Source: Cyanobacteria bacterium TGS_CYA1 | Lineage (GTDB): Bacteria > Cyanobacteriota > Vampirovibrionia > Obscuribacterales > Obscuribacteraceae | Length of the DNA stretch: 64,000 nt | NCBI GenBank assembly: GCA_026129135.1 | Contig: JAHCIQ010000008.1 | Location: 1 to 64,000 of the forward strand | Direction: 5' to 3' | In this document: positions 16,265-25,594 of the stretch, in pieces | Position numbering within the stretch: position 1 is the first letter of the stretch | Layout: the number at the start of each line of letters is the position of its first letter | The notes under the pieces: model-generated | What the model saw: the letters and a program-made list of their open reading frames with translations, nothing else | What the model was told of the DNA's origin: nothing | The model's database searches: none | Made by a program: the position numbers and the translations under genes

Positions 16265-17444
16265 AAGTCTAAATGCAGTTTTTTAGCGTCAGCTTTGATC
16301 AATTTGAATGTCTGAGGAAAAGATTTCATCAATTTTAGGTCTTGGAGATTTAGATCTTTGCGTGGCAGAAAAATTATCAAAAACAGTTGAGCAAAGACTT
16401 CTTGCTTGGCTCTCTCAAATGTTTTGTGATTGGCACTAGTACTATCTGGAGAGGTAAAATACCATAAATCCCTTCGGTCGAACTCATTAATGGCAGCAAC
16501 TTCTTTTTGAAAAACAACATTATAGTCAGCTCTCTTTGTAAGTCCGTTCAATACTGCCTGGTCAATTGCATGTCCCAATTCATGCCAGCCATTTCGTTCT
16601 ATTGGTGCATAGCGAGACGCTTTTGGATCATAATTTTCTAGCGGTCCAAAATCTTGAATGCCTTTTTGACTTTGCTTCTAGCTTCGTAAAACATCGGCAG
16701 ATTCCTGTTTGATTGGTCGAGAGAGTGACCGCGAGCATGTTGATTGGCTAAATTTGTCGGGACATCTGAAGATTGTGCATAAACGGTAATGCTTACGCCG
16801 CTGCGTACTAGGGCATCTTGCATAGCGGACGGAATTTGCCTCGAGAAATAGTCGACTCTAGTGCGAAACGCTTTAGAAACATTGGGGTTGACTATCTGCT
16901 TAAGTTTGGATGGTGGCAGATCCTTAACTGGCACAGAAACATTTGTAACTCGATGTTCTAGATTCTCTGGAGGCGGCATCACTAGCGGTGCATCAAGTAT
17001 TGGTTGGGTGCTTGCAATTTGCTCTAATCGTTCTTTCTGCTGGCTCCTTCTAAGCTCGTTTAGCGCCTCTCTTTCATTTGAATTTTTCGCTAGTCCACGC
17101 ACGAATTCTGCCAACCGTTGAACAACTCCCAGCACAGGATCTTTGGTCTCCTTTTCCAATGCTTTCAACTGCAATTCGGAGCGAGATAAGGTTTCTGATG
17201 ATTCGTCAATTAATTCAAACCGATTAGACAGAATTTGTGCGACGCGCGGATCCGCAGGGTCCAGAGCTTTAAGTTGCAACTCAGAAATACTATCCTGGTT
17301 AATGCTTGACTGAGCACTTTTAAACACTTTCTGCTGGCTTGAAACATTAACTATGGCGTCATTAGCGGTTGTGCGCGAAGTGACGTCATCAGAAGTGCTG
17401 ATGTGCTTTTCTGTGGATTCGTCGCGTTCAGATGGTTTAGACAT
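16261..17444 (-). pseudogene. Metallopeptidase-like gene split by a frameshift
   Basis: Two frames appear to form one gene of about 393 codons. The first, from 17444, codes for 268 residues and ends at 16638. The second continues in the -1 frame and holds the zinc-protease motif HELGHAID near 16566-16584. The switch falls at an A5 tract (16673-16677 on this strand). The first part carries the motif LKALDPADP...NRFELID, shared with the protein at 18032-18853. In that protein the same layout is unbroken and has HEAGH. The simplest reading is a loss-of-function indel or an assembly error. Programmed -1 frameshifting at the A-rich site cannot be excluded. Without the second part the product lacks its catalytic site. 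Confidence 0.65.
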
Positions 17445-17451
17445 ATCGCTC

Positions 17452-18057
17452 CTATTTGGACAGAGCTTTATCCACCAGCGGCATCAACTTATCAACTTCT
17501 TTAATATCCTCTTGATTCGATTGTTTCATAAAAAGTTCTCGCGCTTTCGCCAAATTTTCTTTTGCTTCTGAATATCGCTTTTGTTTAAGCTGCATTTTGC
17601 CCAATTCAAAAAACGAAATTGAATTGGAAGGAAAAAGTTTTATGGCTTCTAAGTAATCTCGCTCCGCTTCGTACTTTTTGCCCATCCTGTTGAAGAGAGT
17701 AGCTCGATTGTGGAGAGCATTGGATTTAGATACTGAATTATACTGCGCCGGATAAGTGTCGAAAATTTCCAATGCTTTGTTTTGATCGAGCATTGAAAGA
17801 GCGTTTTTCTTGGCTCTGGCATAAACCGCGCCTCTTGCAACATACAACTCAGCATTGTTTGGATTTTGTTTGATTTTCTCATTGACGAATTTTAGTGCGT
17901 ACGAGAAGTTGCCACCGGCCATTAGCTCGGATACTTCTTGAGACGGGGAAGGCTCAGTTGCGTGTGATACTATTTGCACCGCTACACTGGACAAAAACGC
18001 AAGAATTATCGCAAAAGAAATTTTATCGAAGTTATTTTTCAAATTTTTTCTCCACAA
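17452..18057 (-). CDS. Exported TPR protein paired with metallopeptidase
   Basis: This is a 201-residue protein with an N-terminal hydrophobic segment (FAIILAFLSSVAVQIVSHA) and four or so TPR-like units, for example AELYVARGAVYARAKK and ALHNRATLFNRMGKKYEA. It should act as a protein-binding scaffold outside the inner membrane. The start is TTG at 18057, inside the last codons of the metallopeptidase gene, so translation is coupled. A degraded second copy of the same gene pair exists at 51625-52171, which shows that the two genes have moved or been duplicated as a unit. Confidence 0.65.
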   Translation of the reverse strand: MWRKNLKNNFDKISFAIILAFLSSVAVQIVSHATEPSPSQEVSELMAGGNFSYALKFVNEKIKQNPNNAELYVARGAVYARAKKNALSMLDQNKALEIFDTYPAQYNSVSKSNALHNRATLFNRMGKKYEAERDYLEAIKLFPSNSISFFELGKMQLKQKRYSEAKENLAKARELFMKQSNQEDIKEVDKLMPLVDKALSK

Positions 18058-18853
18058 ATTTTCTGACTTCGCGAAAATGCTCCTTGACCAAGTTTACTCT
18101 ATCGGACTGTCTGCCTCTTACAAATGCATAGCATTCCGCAAATACGTGAGATTGGTTTTTGTATTGAGGGTCATTCTTCATGTCTTTGGGCAGCTTCAGA
18201 AAATCTCTATAAAATAGCTTTGAAAAATTCGTATCGTGAGCTAAATCAAAGATATCAAAGAAAGCGTGTCCCGCTTCGTGTTTCAATGAACCGGACACAT
18301 CTCGATTCTCGTTGAAAATGCTTACCGCAGATTGAGTGTCAGTGCCTGTTGCGCCAATATGAATTTCAGGGCCATTACTCTTCGTCGCATGGAAAAACGC
18401 CGCAGGTGTTCCTTTTTCTCCGTTAACAACTTCCTTGCAACGAACAATAACTCCCGCCCCTATAAGCTCATTGCGTTCGATTTCTGGAAGTGAAAACCAG
18501 GCCTCTACGACTTTTCTATAAAAATCTATCGAGACCTCGTTATCCTTTGAAATAAGTGGTGAGTAGTCATACAACGGTTTTAATTCGCCGTTTTTAATCG
18601 ATTTTGGCGTATTGTCAACAATCTCAAACCGATTTGCGATGAGCGATGCATATTGAGGGTCTTCAGGATTTAATGCTTTTAGACTCAAATCTGAAGGACT
18701 TTCTTGATTCCCCTCGGCTCTGGCGTCTAAGAACATTAGTTGGTGCTCGGATTTTCGGGCACCTCCAATTACTGCATCATTTGATATTTCCGATTTCTCC
18801 AGTTTTGAGAGAACCGGAGGGGATTCGATTTCTGGTTTCTTTTCTTCAGTCAT
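18032..18853 (-). CDS. Metallopeptidase-like protein (HEAGH) with shared N-terminal motif
   Basis: This is a 273-residue protein. Zinc-protease signature HEAGH lies at 192-196, and a downstream Glu in AECYA near residue 240 could be the third ligand, as in gluzincins. Residues about 52-80 carry the motif LSLKALNPEDP...NRFEIVD, shared with the frameshifted gene next to it, so the N-terminus may be a targeting or pairing module. There is no signal peptide. The stop overlaps the TPR gene start. A toxin-like secreted peptidase is one possibility, as the pattern (conserved leader, variable zinc-peptidase domain) resembles polymorphic effectors. The substrate is unknown. Confidence 0.6.
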   Translation of the reverse strand: MTEEKKPEIESPPVLSKLEKSEISNDAVIGGARKSEHQLMFLDARAEGNQESPSDLSLKALNPEDPQYASLIANRFEIVDNTPKSIKNGELKPLYDYSPLISKDNEVSIDFYRKVVEAWFSLPEIERNELIGAGVIVRCKEVVNGEKGTPAAFFHATKSNGPEIHIGATGTDTQSAVSIFNENRDVSGSLKHEAGHAFFDIFDLAHDTNFSKLFYRDFLKLPKDMKNDPQYKNQSHVFAECYAFVRGRQSDRVNLVKEHFREVRKFVEKKFEK

Positions 18854-18922
18854 TCGTCGCCCAGCTTACCGACATCAAAATTCTATTGTGGCATAGTAGT
18901 CTATTCGCCCTGCGAGGATTTA

Positions 18923-19171
18923 ATGATGAAATCTTTGGCTCTGGTGTCCCTGGTCACTTTGTTTTTGTGCGGAAATCAGCCCGCGTTCGCCGGAAAGTGT
19001 TATGGCTACTCGCCTTGCGGCGCTTGCAAAAATTGCCATTATTGTAAGCACTGTGCAGAAAATGGTGGTTCGTGCGGGGTATGTCGGGGAAAGCACGCGA
19101 AAGGGCAGAAAGGTCGCGGCGGGGAAGTGACCGAAAAGCCGGTTGGTGCGAATAAGAAGGAAAGCGCTTAG
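18923..19171 (+). CDS. Small exported cysteine-rich protein
   Basis: This is an 82-residue protein with a signal peptide (SLALVSLVTLFLCGNQPA, cut after AFA) and about eight Cys in 35 mature residues. The core CGACKNCHYCKHC has five Cys spaced every third residue (CxxCxxCxxCxxC) and is followed by CGVC. The tail is Lys/Gly-rich. This pattern suggests metal binding or disulfides outside the cytoplasm. GAGGA precedes the start. It starts in the opposite direction to the metallopeptidase gene. I know no matching family. Confidence 0.65.
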   Translation: MMKSLALVSLVTLFLCGNQPAFAGKCYGYSPCGACKNCHYCKHCAENGGSCGVCRGKHAKGQKGRGGEVTEKPVGANKKESA

Positions 19172-19644
19172 AGGGAGAAAAAGTAAGCGTTTTTATCTGA
19201 AGCGCCTAAATATTTTGCTAATCCGCCTGAACCAAATACGATGGCACCGAGTTGAGACTTGCTTGTCACCTAATTCTCGAAAAGAGCTTCTTCGCGTTGA
19301 GGTGAACTTGGAGGTAAAACCTCGACGTGATTTGCTGCATCGATCCATTCCTAAACGATTTTCGAGCGCACACTATGCCGACGTGACAACGTGCCACCAG
19401 ATTTGGTGAAATGCTTTTCGGTTTATGTAATTCCATTTAAGGTTCCAAATCGTTCTATGGTGGTTCCAAATGTTTGTATTTCACTGGCAAAGGTTCCAAA
19501 ATGCTTGAAAATTTTGGTTCAGGTTCCAATTTGTATAATTTTCCAGAAAAAGCATATTTTCTCGCGCGAGAATTTGCTCGAAAATAGGAAATTTCCATTT
19601 TTGACTTATTTTCCCGCGCGGGAAAATGTGATATAACAGGAAAT
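19172..19644. promoter_or_regulatory. Repeat-rich control region of the AbiEi/AbiEii pair
   Basis: No gene was found. GGTTCCAAA occurs at 19441-19449, 19462-19470 and 19492-19500, and GGTTCCAA at 19522-19529; spacing is 21, 30 and 30 bases, close to whole helical turns. Two perfect palindromes follow: CTCGCGCGAG at 19561-19570, and an 18-base one at 19609-19626 (TTTTCCCG and its complement around CGCG). These are reasonable binding sites for the AbiEi-type antitoxin, which is known to repress its own operon. A TATAAC at 19632-19637 may be the -10 box. Confidence 0.6.
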
Positions 19645-20736
19645 ATGGAATCAGAAAGAGACATCCTTGAATATCTAAAATCCGGGCAGCTAGAGCTGCC
19701 TCCGCTTAAATTTAGGCCGAAAGCCGAATCATTTGAAAGAAGCGACATAGGCGCTGATGTAATGCTTGAGACTGACTGGCAAGGAAGGCAGTTTACCTTT
19801 GTTGGGGAGATTAAGCGTTATGGGAGCGACAAATCTGTAAGTCAGGCGGCAGAACAGGCGCGTTTTTTTGCAGACCGATTGCAAGTCAACCCGCTTGTAA
19901 TAGTGCCGTGGCTTTCAATTGAGCAACTTCTTTCTCTTGAGCAGAAAAATGTAAGCGGATTGGATCTCTGTGGTAACGGTGTTATTGTCGTGCCAGGTGA
20001 AGTGTTGGTCTTCAGGACCGGACAGCCTAACAAGTTTCCTACATCAAGGCTAATACGGCGGGTTTATGAGGGCACCAGTTCTTTAGTTGCGCGTGTCTTT
20101 CTGCTGCGACCGCAGTATAACTCTGTTTCCGACATTCTCGATGAAATATCAGCGAGAGGCGGAAGTATCACTCTGCCCACTATCTCCAAGGCATTGAAGC
20201 AGCTGGAAGAAGATGTCGTAATCGAGAAATCGCCAAAACGCATTTGTATTTTGCAAGCGGACAAACTATTGGATCGGCTCAAGTCAAACTATGAGCAGCA
20301 AAAGCCGCGCGGATTTATTCGATGCAAATTGACTACGAAAAATAACGCAAGTATCGGCGCGACTCTTTTCGATGCTGCAAAAGACGCGGGCGTTCGGATT
20401 GTGCTTTCAGGCGAAAGTTCTGCGAATTCTTATGCAACTTTAGCTAAGGAACCGATAGATACATTCTATTGCACAGAGATTACTTCTCTGCACCTGGAAA
20501 ATTGGAGTGCTGAGATGGATATCTTCAGCCGATTTCCGAATGTTGAAATTAAAAAAAGCGACTCGGACGTAGTGTACTTTGATATGCGAAACGTGGACGG
20601 CTATAACGTGGCGTCGCCAATTCAGGCTTATCTTGAGCTGGCGAATTCGGACAAGCGCGGTCAGGAAATAGCAGAACAGATCCGAAAGAAGATCATTCAA
20701 GACTTGAAGGAGCTTCAGGAGAAATCTGGCGAATGA
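19645..20736 (+). CDS. AbiEi-type antitoxin / transcriptional regulator
   Basis: This is a 363-residue protein resembling the AbiEi_2 antitoxin group of type IV toxin-antitoxin systems. The N-terminus looks like a PD-(D/E)xK domain (FVGEIKRYGSD). The middle reads like the AbiEi_2 core: NVSGLDLCGNGVIV, RLIRRVYEG, then a winged helix ITLPTISKALKQLEEDVV. The C-terminus resembles the antitoxin effector part. It should bind its own promoter and prevent toxin activity. The stop overlaps the toxin gene start (ATGA), and a repeat-rich region lies directly upstream. Confidence 0.65.
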   Translation: MESERDILEYLKSGQLELPPLKFRPKAESFERSDIGADVMLETDWQGRQFTFVGEIKRYGSDKSVSQAAEQARFFADRLQVNPLVIVPWLSIEQLLSLEQKNVSGLDLCGNGVIVVPGEVLVFRTGQPNKFPTSRLIRRVYEGTSSLVARVFLLRPQYNSVSDILDEISARGGSITLPTISKALKQLEEDVVIEKSPKRICILQADKLLDRLKSNYEQQKPRGFIRCKLTTKNNASIGATLFDAAKDAGVRIVLSGESSANSYATLAKEPIDTFYCTEITSLHLENWSAEMDIFSRFPNVEIKKSDSDVVYFDMRNVDGYNVASPIQAYLELANSDKRGQEIAEQIRKKIIQDLKELQEKSGE

Positions 20737-21584
20737 GCGATTTAGATCTCATCAATACGTTTGTTGATTTGCACGAAAAGTTCTCAGGCAGAGGGCTTTC
20801 GATCATTTTAGGCGGTGGCTTGGGCTTGTATTTGAAGCAGCTCTCTTTGTTGGAAAAGCCTGTTAGAACGCTGATAGATGCGAGCGAATGGCCGCAACCG
20901 AGAAGCACATCAGATATTGACGTTTTCCTTCCATTGGAAGTTCTCATTAGTTTAGATGACATGAAGGCCGTTCGTTCGGTAATTGACGAGATGCACTTTG
21001 AACCTATTGAAGGAAGTGAATTCTGGCGTTTTAATTTGCCTGCGAACGAGGTCAAGATAGATTTGTTGACTGGTCCCATAAATGAAAACGTCAAGAATCA
21101 GTTGAAGAGCGATTCTCGCAGAGCTCGTCCTAAAGGAAATTTGGAACTTCATGCGCACCCAGTGCCGGAAGCCCTAGATTTGTCGGAGGATTTAGAGCCT
21201 GTGACATTGATTGCACAAGCCGCCGATAAACAAATGCGTACACCAACGGTTAAAATACCATCTCCATTTACATATTTAATGATGAAGGTCACCGCATTTG
21301 GTGACCAGGTCGAAAATGAGGATAAAAACCTCGGACGTCACCACGCTCCCGACGTGTATCGAATTGTCGCTATGATGTCGGAGCCTCAGTTCACTCAAAC
21401 CAAGTCTCAGTTCAAGCAGCATTATTCGTCGCCTTATGTCGAGCGTGTTCGTAGTCTGGTTAAAGATTCTTTTGCAAGGGAAGACGGCATTGGCATCTTG
21501 CGAATGAGAGAACATGCATTCTGGAACGACAATATCCGTCTGCCAGATTTCATGGGCGCCCTGAGAGAAATCGTAGGGGAGTAG
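20733..21584 (+). CDS. AbiEii-type nucleotidyltransferase toxin
   Basis: This is a 283-residue protein with the nucleotidyltransferase signature: LSIILGGGLGLYLKQ (GG motif) and RSTSDIDVFLP (DxD-type metal site, Asp-Ile-Asp). A third acidic strand reads VKIDLLTGP. AbiEii toxins add nucleotides to tRNA or similar targets and stop growth. The partner is the preceding AbiEi-like gene, overlapping by four bases, so the two are made together. Whether it protects against phage is inferred from the family. Confidence 0.7.
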   Translation: MSDLDLINTFVDLHEKFSGRGLSIILGGGLGLYLKQLSLLEKPVRTLIDASEWPQPRSTSDIDVFLPLEVLISLDDMKAVRSVIDEMHFEPIEGSEFWRFNLPANEVKIDLLTGPINENVKNQLKSDSRRARPKGNLELHAHPVPEALDLSEDLEPVTLIAQAADKQMRTPTVKIPSPFTYLMMKVTAFGDQVENEDKNLGRHHAPDVYRIVAMMSEPQFTQTKSQFKQHYSSPYVERVRSLVKDSFAREDGIGILRMREHAFWNDNIRLPDFMGALREIVGE

Positions 21585-21609
21585 ACTATGAAATTAATCC
21601 CATTCTTTC

Positions 21610-22326
21610 CTAATCGCGCAACGATTCCAATGGAATACCTTTTTTCTTGCAGTGATCAATTACTTCCTGCACTGACTTGCGCGCGCTGAGATTCCTCAGA
21701 TCGGTTTTATCCGATTTATATGCCTTGTCAAAATCGTCTACAGCTCCTTGCAAATCGCAATCTCTCCATTTTGCAAAAGCACGTCGCCTGAAAGCCTCGC
21801 TCGAATTCGGTTCGAGCTCTAAAGCTTTGTTTGCATCCTTTATAGCGAGCGCATACTTCTTAGTCTCAGAGTAAGTTTTACTCCTCGTGCAATAATACTG
21901 TGAGTCCGTTGGATTCATTGCGATGGCTTTATTTATATCTTCCATAGCCTGAGTCCATTTGTCCTGGCAATTGCATACATCGGCGCGTAAATAGTAAAAA
22001 TCTGCAACGTTTGGATTTTTTCCTATCGCCGTGGTTAAGTCTTGAAAGGCTTCGGGATACTGATGCAAATACTTTTCAGTTAACCCTCTTCCCAAGTACC
22101 CGATACACTTGTTTGGGTCATTTTCGATGACATGGTTGAAATCTTTTATTGCATCTTTAAATTTACTTTTCCCGAAATTTTCGATGCCTCTTTGCATGAA
22201 ATCAGGCTTCGGCAAAAACTCACTTCCAAAAAATGCGCCTAAAATTAAATACACGGCAAATACGAAGACGATTGAGACCGGTTGTATAGCTGCTCTGGTT
22301 TGACTCAGGATTTGCATGGCGCTCAC
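21610..22326 (-). CDS. TPR protein with N-terminal membrane anchor
   Basis: This is a 238-residue protein. Residues about 15-35 form one membrane segment (VSIVFVFAVYLILGAFFG). The rest is about five TPR units with repeats of the type YYLRADVCNCQDKWTQAMED and AIAMNPTDSQYYCTRSKTY. An anchored TPR scaffold is likely, with no enzyme domain. The listed start is GTG; an ATG at 22317 is an equally good choice. It is one of three similar minus-strand TPR genes in a row (21610-25365). Confidence 0.6.
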   Translation of the reverse strand: MSAMQILSQTRAAIQPVSIVFVFAVYLILGAFFGSEFLPKPDFMQRGIENFGKSKFKDAIKDFNHVIENDPNKCIGYLGRGLTEKYLHQYPEAFQDLTTAIGKNPNVADFYYLRADVCNCQDKWTQAMEDINKAIAMNPTDSQYYCTRSKTYSETKKYALAIKDANKALELEPNSSEAFRRRAFAKWRDCDLQGAVDDFDKAYKSDKTDLRNLSARKSVQEVIDHCKKKGIPLESLRD

Positions 22327-22427
22327 AAGTTTCTATACGACCAGCTTATCCGGACCGGGGTAGACTGTCACTGGTGGAATCCCCAATCACCCAGCCCAAT
22401 GCTTCTGCTCATCGCGACCCGTCGAAA

Positions 22428-23879
22428 CTATTGTGCAAGCATTGCTTGCACATCCTTCAGTCCCATCATGTTGTATCGATCGCTTGGCTCTAATTTCACC
22501 GCAATCTTCAAGTCTTCCAAAGCGCCTGTCAAATCTTTCAAATCGACTTTCGCGCATGCACGCCTTCGATACGCATAACCCATTTTTGGATTTAGAGATA
22601 ATGCTCTATTCGCGTCACTCAAAGCGCTGTCTGGACATTTTGCAATAACGTTCGCCCAACTTCTGGTGCAATAAAAATCGGCATTGTCCGGTTCCATTTC
22701 AATTGCTTTGTGTGCGTCACGAAGCGCACTCTTCCAGTCTTTCAAACTGCATTCAACTTCTGCTCGCACGTCATACCATTCTGCTTTGTCGGAGTAAAGC
22801 GCAATAGCATTGTTCAAATCATCAAGGGCGGCTTTAGCACGATCCGCATAATAGTGCTTAATTCCTCTATTGAAGTACGCCACAGAATAAGTGGGGTCGA
22901 GCACAATCGCATGAGACAAGTCGGCAAGGGCACACTCGTCTTTATGCAATAAGTCTTCGGTGTACGCCCGCTTTCCAAATGCTATTGCAAACAACGGATC
23001 GGCTTGGGTAGCTTTGGTAAAAGCGCTTAGTGCAAAACCCTCATTTCGCATTTTCAAATAAGTTTCGCCTAACTCCATATAGCCAAGCACAAAGTCAGGA
23101 TCGCATGCGATGGCATTTTGGAAGTGCTCCACCGCTTTGTCGTACTCGCCTGCAAATGAGGCTATGCGACCAAGCTCAATGTGAGCCAAGGCAAAATTGG
23201 GATTGATGATGAGAGCTTTTTGAATCTCTTCTTCGGCAATTTTAAATAATTGGCCGTGTCCCCAGATGGGTCCTCGACGAAGCTGTCTTGTGGCTTGCGC
23301 ATTGCGTTTGACTAAATTGGGATCGGGATTAGCGTCGACATTAGCTAGAAACTGTTGAATCTTTTCTTTTGCGCCATCCTTGAGCACCAGATGCCTGACT
23401 TTGTACATACCGGCTATTTCTTCGAGGTCGAAGCGCATCCGAACATAAAGATGCGGCATCTCGGGCTTGGACAAATCAACGAGGACCCTTGTCTCTTCAA
23501 GTGAATAGGGAGCATTGGAATAATCGGCAAAATAGCTTTGAGGCACGATAACGTCTATCGGCAGGGTCTTATCGGTGTTTTGCCAGAAAGTTTGGCGCAT
23601 GAGAGCTTCAACTTCGGGGCTTGCGTAGAAAGATGCGTTCGAACGGCATTTTTGAAATTTAGGTTGTTTGGTCTCAAATGCTTTGGCAGCCCACCACGAC
23701 ACGAATAAGCTGGGATTGCATGGAGGTGTGTCAGCTAAGGTCTCGCGATTCAAGAAGTTGTAGTAAAAGTCATTCCAAAGTGGTCTGCCCTGGGTTGCCC
23801 CCGCGAACAGCGCCGCCGCCACCAAAATAGCAATGGGGACGGACCGAATTAATTTGAGCTTGGTCCAAGCTTGGGTCAT
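22428..23879 (-). CDS. TPR protein with signal anchor
   Basis: This is a 483-residue protein. The first 30 residues hold a hydrophobic segment (SVPIAILVAAALFAGAT) that exports or anchors it. Residues about 35-200 are a domain I do not recognise, and residues 205-480 are seven to eight TPR units (ALAHIELGRIASFAGEYDKA). A protein-interaction role at the cell envelope is likely. The order and strand match the TPR genes on both sides, suggesting duplication and divergence. Confidence 0.65.
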   Translation of the reverse strand: MTQAWTKLKLIRSVPIAILVAAALFAGATQGRPLWNDFYYNFLNRETLADTPPCNPSLFVSWWAAKAFETKQPKFQKCRSNASFYASPEVEALMRQTFWQNTDKTLPIDVIVPQSYFADYSNAPYSLEETRVLVDLSKPEMPHLYVRMRFDLEEIAGMYKVRHLVLKDGAKEKIQQFLANVDANPDPNLVKRNAQATRQLRRGPIWGHGQLFKIAEEEIQKALIINPNFALAHIELGRIASFAGEYDKAVEHFQNAIACDPDFVLGYMELGETYLKMRNEGFALSAFTKATQADPLFAIAFGKRAYTEDLLHKDECALADLSHAIVLDPTYSVAYFNRGIKHYYADRAKAALDDLNNAIALYSDKAEWYDVRAEVECSLKDWKSALRDAHKAIEMEPDNADFYCTRSWANVIAKCPDSALSDANRALSLNPKMGYAYRRRACAKVDLKDLTGALEDLKIAVKLEPSDRYNMMGLKDVQAMLAQ

Positions 23880-23925
23880 ATCTTACTAACTTATATCTAT
23901 TGAGGCGATTTGTCACTGGGTGGAT

Positions 23926-25365
23926 TCACCAATCAAAATACGGATGATAATTCCACGCATCCATTTTCTGTCGATCAGCGCCAGCCAAATCGTCGAGGCC
24001 CATCTTCTGGAACAATCGTAAGCGATAATAATGCGCCTCGGCATTGTGAGGATTCAATGCAATCGCGTTATCGAGAGAAATCCTTGCTTCGTCCAGTTGC
24101 CCATTAACCATTTGCATCAATCCAAGATTGGAGAGATACATCGCCTTATCGCCGTAAATTCCGTTTGCATCATGCGCAGCTGCCAGTGCGCGAGGCAAGT
24201 CGCCGATTCGCCAAAGGTATAGCGAGTATAAAAAATGACAATATAACTTCTTGCGACCAACAAGCGTCTTGGCTTGTACCATCGCAATGTCGTTGAGTGC
24301 AAGGTCGTGCTTTCCTTCAACTAAGTAACAATACGCGCGATTCAGATTCTGCCAAACAGAGTGCGGATCCAACTCAAGAGACGTCGTAAATTCTTGAATG
24401 GCAATATCAAATTTGCGCTCGATTATTCGCATCCAGCCGCTGAAGCCCATTAACAACGCCATCTGTTGCCTGGGTAATCGTTCGTCGAGATTGCGCATAA
24501 AGTGGTGGAACTCGTTAGTGGCGGTTTCATTCTGATTAAGACCAACATGGGCTTGGCATCGTTTGATCTTGCTCCATAGCGATGGCTTTTTCATAGTGTC
24601 CAAATCTGCAATGGCTTTGTCGAATTGGTATTGTTGCATGAATAGTTCGCTGCGCAATTCAAGCAGATACTCGTACTCGGGATGCTGCTCAATGAGTTGA
24701 TTCAGTTCGATTAAGGCTTCGTCTACCCTGGCGATCTCGATGAGGATGCCAACTTTTTGCGCACGAATTTCGAGAGCATCTGGTATTAAAGACAGAGCGC
24801 GATCGCAAACTGCAATAGCTTCTTCAAACTGGTCGAGACAGATATGTGCGTTTGTGCACCACACATAAAGCTCGCTATTTTTTTGTTGTTTGATGATTGC
24901 CAGTTCAAAGTATTTAATGGCTTCTGAATAATTGCATTTTTTGTATTTGTCACAGGCAGTAGCCCAATTGTGGTCATAGCTAAAGATCGCTGCGAATAAC
25001 GTAGAGACGCTGAAGACCAATGGCACGAAAATTGCATTGCCAGAGGAATGGAAAAATGTCACCAAAGAAGAAAATGAGATAGCGGTAGGCACCAGGAGTA
25101 ATACCACTACAATGAATGCCTTTTGTCGCGCTTCAGATTTGGAAGATTCGCCCTTAGAGTAGAGATATTTGTATGTGCCTATTCCAATACCTGCAAGGAG
25201 GCTGCAAACGCTTAGAAGAAGCCAGGCTGTGATCGTGGTGTCGTCGAATAACGGGGCTTGGAATGAAACCGGCTTGTATTCACGAGCCCATTTATGTGAT
25301 TGGGCGAGTGCTGGTGCGGCTGTTAAGACTACACACCAAACGATAGACAACGCTCGAAAAATCAT
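23926..25365 (-). CDS. TPR protein with signal peptide and membrane helices
   Basis: This protein of about 479 residues starts at ATG 25365, which gives a good signal peptide (FRALSIVWCVVLTAAPALAQ) after AAAGGG. The longer frame starting at 25512 is less likely. Three membrane helices follow (AWLLLSVCSLLAGIGIGTY and two near residues 90-145), then about nine TPR units to the end. It is probably a membrane-bound scaffold. The 229 bases between it and the metzincin operon (25366-25594) hold the two divergent promoters; I saw no clear boxes. Confidence 0.65.
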   Translation of the reverse strand: MIFRALSIVWCVVLTAAPALAQSHKWAREYKPVSFQAPLFDDTTITAWLLLSVCSLLAGIGIGTYKYLYSKGESSKSEARQKAFIVVVLLLVPTAISFSSLVTFFHSSGNAIFVPLVFSVSTLFAAIFSYDHNWATACDKYKKCNYSEAIKYFELAIIKQQKNSELYVWCTNAHICLDQFEEAIAVCDRALSLIPDALEIRAQKVGILIEIARVDEALIELNQLIEQHPEYEYLLELRSELFMQQYQFDKAIADLDTMKKPSLWSKIKRCQAHVGLNQNETATNEFHHFMRNLDERLPRQQMALLMGFSGWMRIIERKFDIAIQEFTTSLELDPHSVWQNLNRAYCYLVEGKHDLALNDIAMVQAKTLVGRKKLYCHFLYSLYLWRIGDLPRALAAAHDANGIYGDKAMYLSNLGLMQMVNGQLDEARISLDNAIALNPHNAEAHYYRLRLFQKMGLDDLAGADRQKMDAWNYHPYFDW

Positions 25366-25594
25366 AGCCCTTTTAAATAATCCGCATAAATCGATTTCAA
25401 CACTTACATTATAGATATCGGTTAACCGTCTTAAAGAAAAAGGCAATTCGCCCACAGCCCCGAAAACCTTTGGGTGCAAGAAAAAACATTCAAAATGACA
25501 CCTTTTTTCCAATTATCAAGGGAGACTTTTAGACTACATAGCGGTTACTCTTAAAGTGGCATCCACGGACGTGACTCTTCTCTCTTGACTTGTA

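Noticed and set aside
16673..16677. Programmed -1 frameshift as the confirmed explanation of the split peptidase gene
   Set aside because: The site is C-AAA-AAG rather than the ideal A-AAA-AAG, and no stimulator was checked, so I list it only as an option.
19172..19300. Short minus-strand frame with GAIVFGSGGLAKYLG-like sequence
   Set aside because: Only about 33 codons with an upstream stop and no start signal; too short to defend.
19441..19529. GGTTCCAAA repeats as a CRISPR array
   Set aside because: Repeats are only 8-9 bases, spacers are 12-21 bases, and no cas gene is near. An operator array fits better.
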